Shown here: positions 60,951 through 64,000 of the stretch, piece by piece | How positions within the stretch are numbered: position 1 is the stretch's first letter | Layout of the letters: each line of letters begins with the position of its first letter | NCBI GenBank assembly: GCA_030068525.1 | Contig: JASJOS010000011.1 | Span: 62,001 to 126,000, forward strand | Length of the DNA: 64,000 nucleotides | Source: Xanthocytophaga flava | GTDB taxonomy: Bacteria; Bacteroidota; Bacteroidia; Cytophagales; 172606-1 | Direction: 5' to 3' | Notes under the pieces: model-generated | The model's input: the letters and a program-made list of their open reading frames with translations, nothing else | The model's database searches: none | What the model was told of the DNA's origin: nothing | Program-made: the position numbers and the translations under genes

Positions 60951-62504
60951 ATGCAAAGATATTCTATTTTATGGGCTGATGATGAAATTGACCTGCTCAA
61001 ACCACATATTTTATTTCTGGAAAACAAAGGATATGATGTTACACCTGTAAATAGCGGATCAGATGCACTGGATAAATGTCAGGAGCAGAACTATGATATT
61101 GTTTTTCTGGATGAAAATATGCCTGGAATGACAGGACTTGAAACGCTGACCCAGATTAAGACTACTAAACCTAATCTTCCAGTTGTGATGATTACCAAAA
61201 GTGAAGAAGAACACATTATGGAGGAAGCAATAGGGTCAAAGATTGCTGATTACCTGATCAAACCATTGAATCCTAATCAGATACTGTTGTCTGTGAAGAA
61301 AATTCTGGACAATAAACGGTTAGTGAGTGAAAAAACGAATCAGGGATATCTGCAGGATTTCCGTAATATCTCCATGGCTTATATGGATCGTATTGATCAC
61401 AATGAATGGGTGGATATTTATAAGAAGCTTGTTTATTGGGAGTTGGAGATGGACAGTTCTGAAAATAAGAGTATGGGCGAAGTTCTTGATAATCAGAAAA
61501 GTGAGGCTAATACCAACTTTGTAAAGTTTATCATGGATAGTTATGAAGACTGGTTGAATGATCCGAAGGTTGAAAAACCGCTAATGTCACATCAGTTAAT
61601 GAAAAAGAAGGTATTTCCATTATTAGGGGATGAACCTGTCTTCTTCTTTCTGATTGATAATCTACGGTATGATCAATGGAAAGTTATTGAACCTATCCTT
61701 GCGGAATATTTTAATGTGGAAGAAGAAAGTACATATTATTCCATATTACCTACCACTACTGCCTTTGCCCGTAATTCTATTTTTTCAGGAATGTTGCCAT
61801 CTGATATGGAGAAATACCACTCAGATCTATGGGTAAACGATGACGATGATGAAGGGAAAAATAACCATGAAGAAGAATTTCTGAAGCGGCAGCTACAGAA
61901 GAATCGTATTGATGGTAAAGTAAGCTATCATAAGATTATCAATGTTTCTCAAGGTAAAACACTGGATGAGAATCTGCATAACCTGATGACCAATCAATTA
62001 AATGTGATTGTATATAACTTTGTGGATATGCTTTCGCATGCCCGTACGGATATGGCTATGGTGCGTGAATTAGCTCCTGATGAATCAGCCTATCGTTCAA
62101 TTACTCGATCATGGCTTTTACACTCTCCACTTATCGAAATGTTTAGAAAACTGGCAGAGAGAAAAGTTAAGGTGATAGTAACTACTGATCATGGTACTGT
62201 TCGGGTAAAACGTCCGTTCAAGATTGTGGGAGACCGGAATGTAAATACTAACTTGCGTTACAAACAGGGCAAAAATCTAGGTTTTGATGATAAAGATGTG
62301 TTTGTTGTACGTAAGCCAGAGCGCTTCTTTTTGCCAAAGATTAATGTGTCTACAGCCTATGTATTTGCAATAGAAGACTATTTCTTTGCTTACCCTAACA
62401 ACTACAATTACTACGTTAATTATTATAAAGATACATTCCAGCATGGAGGGGTATCGCTGGAAGAGATGATAATTCCATACATTCAGCTATCTCCTAAGCA
62501 ATAA
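60951..62504 (+). CDS. porX: PorX-type response regulator with PglZ effector domain
   Basis: The 517-residue protein has a receiver domain (1-120) with acidic pair D10-D11, phosphoacceptor Asp54 ('DIVFLDENMPG'), Thr82 and Lys104 ('YLIKPLNP'). A helical linker leads to a PglZ/alkaline-phosphatase-superfamily domain (about 200-517): 'VFFFLIDNLRYDQW', nucleophile Thr in 'ILPTTTAFARNS', and 'VIVTTDHGTVRV'. PorX with kinase PorY controls type IX secretion and gliding in Bacteroidota, and studied homologues are phosphodiesterases. No porY or T9SS structural gene is adjacent. All active-site residues appear intact. Confidence 0.93.
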   Translation: MQRYSILWADDEIDLLKPHILFLENKGYDVTPVNSGSDALDKCQEQNYDIVFLDENMPGMTGLETLTQIKTTKPNLPVVMITKSEEEHIMEEAIGSKIADYLIKPLNPNQILLSVKKILDNKRLVSEKTNQGYLQDFRNISMAYMDRIDHNEWVDIYKKLVYWELEMDSSENKSMGEVLDNQKSEANTNFVKFIMDSYEDWLNDPKVEKPLMSHQLMKKKVFPLLGDEPVFFFLIDNLRYDQWKVIEPILAEYFNVEEESTYYSILPTTTAFARNSIFSGMLPSDMEKYHSDLWVNDDDDEGKNNHEEEFLKRQLQKNRIDGKVSYHKIINVSQGKTLDENLHNLMTNQLNVIVYNFVDMLSHARTDMAMVRELAPDESAYRSITRSWLLHSPLIEMFRKLAERKVKVIVTTDHGTVRVKRPFKIVGDRNVNTNLRYKQGKNLGFDDKDVFVVRKPERFFLPKINVSTAYVFAIEDYFFAYPNNYNYYVNYYKDTFQHGGVSLEEMIIPYIQLSPKQ

Positions 62505-62517
62505 TAAACTCTTTTAT

Positions 62518-62556
62518 AAAAAAATCCCTGTATGATTATTATACAGGGATTTTTTT
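62518..62556. terminator. Bidirectional terminator porX / CHAT gene
   Basis: 16-bp stem (AAAATCCCTGTAT core at 62521-62533 with its complement from 62541), 7-nt loop, A-tract and T-tract on the outer sides. Confidence 0.9.
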
Positions 62557-62568
62557 ATAAAACACTAC

Positions 62569-64000
62569 TTAGGATGATTGCTTTTCCAGCGTAAGATGTT
62601 TCTGCTGTCTGTTTGTTATCCTTAGAAAGATGCCTGCTCCAACCAATGCAAGAAGAATTCCTCCAATAATCCAGATCCAGCGATAAGAGGTATATACAGG
62701 AACTTCATCACCCACTAATACCATATTAGCCCAGTAATACGGATTACGTCTGGAAGAAGGCGCTTCCTGCAAATAATCTTGTTTGGCTTTATTGAGAGCT
62801 TCATCTTTGGTATATCCTTTCTTCAGATATTCATACATGCGTGTAGTGATTTGAGCTGTCGCTTTGTCATCAGCTCGCCAGAGTGTCATGGCAATGTTTG
62901 GACAACCGGCATAGGCAAATGCTCTGGCAAGGCTCATTACCCCTTCTCCACGCACAAGTTGCCCACCACCTGTTTCACAGGCACTCAATACCACAAGTTT
63001 TACATTATCCAGTTGAAGGTTATAGAGTTCAGATGTATATAACCGATAACCTGATACAGAATCTGCATCTTTAGGATAAAATGTAATATAGGAATTGAGT
63101 GGCTCTTTACTATCTGCAGTGGCATGTGTGGCAAGATGTATAATACCCGAATGAGACACCAGTTTCAAAAATACGTCTTTGGTCGCTGCCGATTCCAGAA
63201 AAATATGGCCTCCGATTGTCTCTACTTCAGCCTTTGAAGCTGGTAATGGTGAGATTTGTATACTACGAAAACTATTACCTGCACTGCCTGCAAAAGGTGC
63301 CATTGCTAAGACCTCACCTGTATTCTGAACGTTTTGTTTATGGTTGGTGAATTCCAGTAGTGTTCCAGAGTAGGCGTAACGAATGATGTAGTCATCCAGT
63401 AGATAATGTAAACTATTAGGATTTTTAACAAGGGCCTCAAAAGGAAGATAGCTTAACTCTCCATCTGGTACAATGATTAGTTTCTGATAGTTATTGATAA
63501 CAGGTAGTAGGGGCGTTACTAAATTCTGATACAATATATTAGCCCAGATAGGTTGGATAGGAGAAGGATGGTGATCAAATAAAGAGAGTGTATATTTGGT
63601 CAATGCATCTTTGAATACACTGGTGATGGGAAGTTGAAAGACTTGAAACTCTTCATTCGTAATTACAAATGCATACAGAGCTTGGCTTCCAAAGAAATAT
63701 TCGATAAACGCAGTATTGGAATTCAGTACTTTCTTTTGTATTTGGATCAGACTTACAGGTTGAGTATTGTATTTTAACTGATAATATTTCTCATTTGCAT
63801 CTAGTCTCTTTATCAGTTGAGCCAGATTGATTTCATTATCGCGAATTTGATCCTTCAGAGAAATAATCTGAATAGAGTCTTTTGTTTCAATACTGGCAAT
63901 CGTAAGTCTGGTAATTTTGCGACGTAATTCTTTCTCTTCCTGAAGTAAAGTTGTAGGTACTCCTTTTTGCTGACTTATTTGTAGCCCCCTTAATGTCTCA
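62569..64000 (-). CDS. CHAT domain (caspase-like) protein, C-terminal part
   Basis: The frame is open from 64000 to the stop at 62569, about 476 residues; the N-terminus, probably TPR repeats, lies beyond the window. The visible part begins with a charged helical region ('LQEEKELRRKITRLTIASIE'), then a CHAT protease domain: 'LIIVPDGELSYLPFEALV', catalytic His in 'SGIIHLATHATADS' and catalytic Cys in 'LVVLSACETGGGQLVRGEGVMSLARAF'. A single membrane helix follows ('WIWIIGGILLALVGAGIFL') with a short basic tail. CHAT proteins are caspase/separase relatives, often in signalling or defence. The TTG at 63601-63603 is not a credible start. Confidence 0.9.
   Translation of the reverse strand, partial: ETLRGLQISQQKGVPTTLLQEEKELRRKITRLTIASIETKDSIQIISLKDQIRDNEINLAQLIKRLDANEKYYQLKYNTQPVSLIQIQKKVLNSNTAFIEYFFGSQALYAFVITNEEFQVFQLPITSVFKDALTKYTLSLFDHHPSPIQPIWANILYQNLVTPLLPVINNYQKLIIVPDGELSYLPFEALVKNPNSLHYLLDDYIIRYAYSGTLLEFTNHKQNVQNTGEVLAMAPFAGSAGNSFRSIQISPLPASKAEVETIGGHIFLESAATKDVFLKLVSHSGIIHLATHATADSKEPLNSYITFYPKDADSVSGYRLYTSELYNLQLDNVKLVVLSACETGGGQLVRGEGVMSLARAFAYAGCPNIAMTLWRADDKATAQITTRMYEYLKKGYTKDEALNKAKQDYLQEAPSSRRNPYYWANMVLVGDEVPVYTSYRWIWIIGGILLALVGAGIFLRITNRQQKHLTLEKQSS

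Noticed and set aside
63601-63603. TTG as start of the CHAT protein
   Set aside because: The reading frame continues upstream without a stop to the window edge, and the residues before it look like coding helical sequence.

Overview
The window looks like a chromosomal segment of a member of the Bacteroidota, most likely order Cytophagales. Evidence from the sequence: a fused LpxC–FabZ protein, a PorX-type response regulator with a PglZ effector domain (type IX secretion/gliding regulation), a CrtD-like carotenoid desaturase, the Bacteroidota dihydroorotase variant, and several promoters of the Bacteroidota sigma-factor type (TTTG, 19-20 nt, TAnnTTTG) in front of rplU, tRNA-His and a small basic protein. 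Base composition is AT-rich, Shine-Dalgarno sequences are mostly absent, and most transcription units end in clear stem-loop terminators.

Layout. 1-2045: minus-strand genes (start of a sugar-nucleotide/NAD-dependent reductase, macro domain protein, secreted cyclophilin, small membrane protein). 2457-7425: a plus-strand run (GlmU-like nucleotidyltransferase, VanW protein, DNA polymerase III delta', RimB-like protease, RimK ligase). 8022-13645: an accessory patch with a small HTH-like protein, a long inverted repeat, and a two-gene minus-strand operon encoding a WGR/HEAT-like giant protein and a SWIM zinc-finger protein. A 160-bp MITE-like element (13823-13982) lies between this operon and a PASTA-containing penicillin-binding protein. 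16343-31716: mostly housekeeping (FUSC and EI24 membrane proteins, M3 peptidase, ndk, nrnA, FKBP, nfu, rpmA-rplU, crtD-like gene, aspS) plus two short genes of 51 and 55 aa. 31824-37323: TreS-maltokinase and GlgE, the trehalose-to-alpha-glucan (GlgE) route. 37572-43693: surface-type protein, an isolated nuoA with a lipoprotein partner, a UbiA-like membrane protein and polA.

43694-44580 is the oddest stretch: an 887-bp region with a perfect 58-bp palindrome, seven copies of AGCTAAAAA that can fold into two mutually exclusive long hairpins, and a 40-codon micro-ORF. 44581-54207: moaD, DUF4240, ruvB, a methyltransferase, periplasmic trehalase, sterol desaturase, glutaryl-CoA dehydrogenase, peroxiredoxin and pyrC. 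tRNA-His (54274-54350) follows with a consensus promoter. 54412-60554: DUF6787-like protein, GH16 glucanase and the lipid A operon (HD protein, lpxD, lpxC/fabZ, lpxA). 60951-64000: porX and the C-terminal part of a CHAT-domain (caspase-like) protein that leaves the window.

No CRISPR array, complete insertion sequence, prophage or rRNA was seen. The best candidates for something undescribed are the WGR-SWIM operon and the palindrome/AGCTAAAAA region; both interpretations are inference and no searches could be run.
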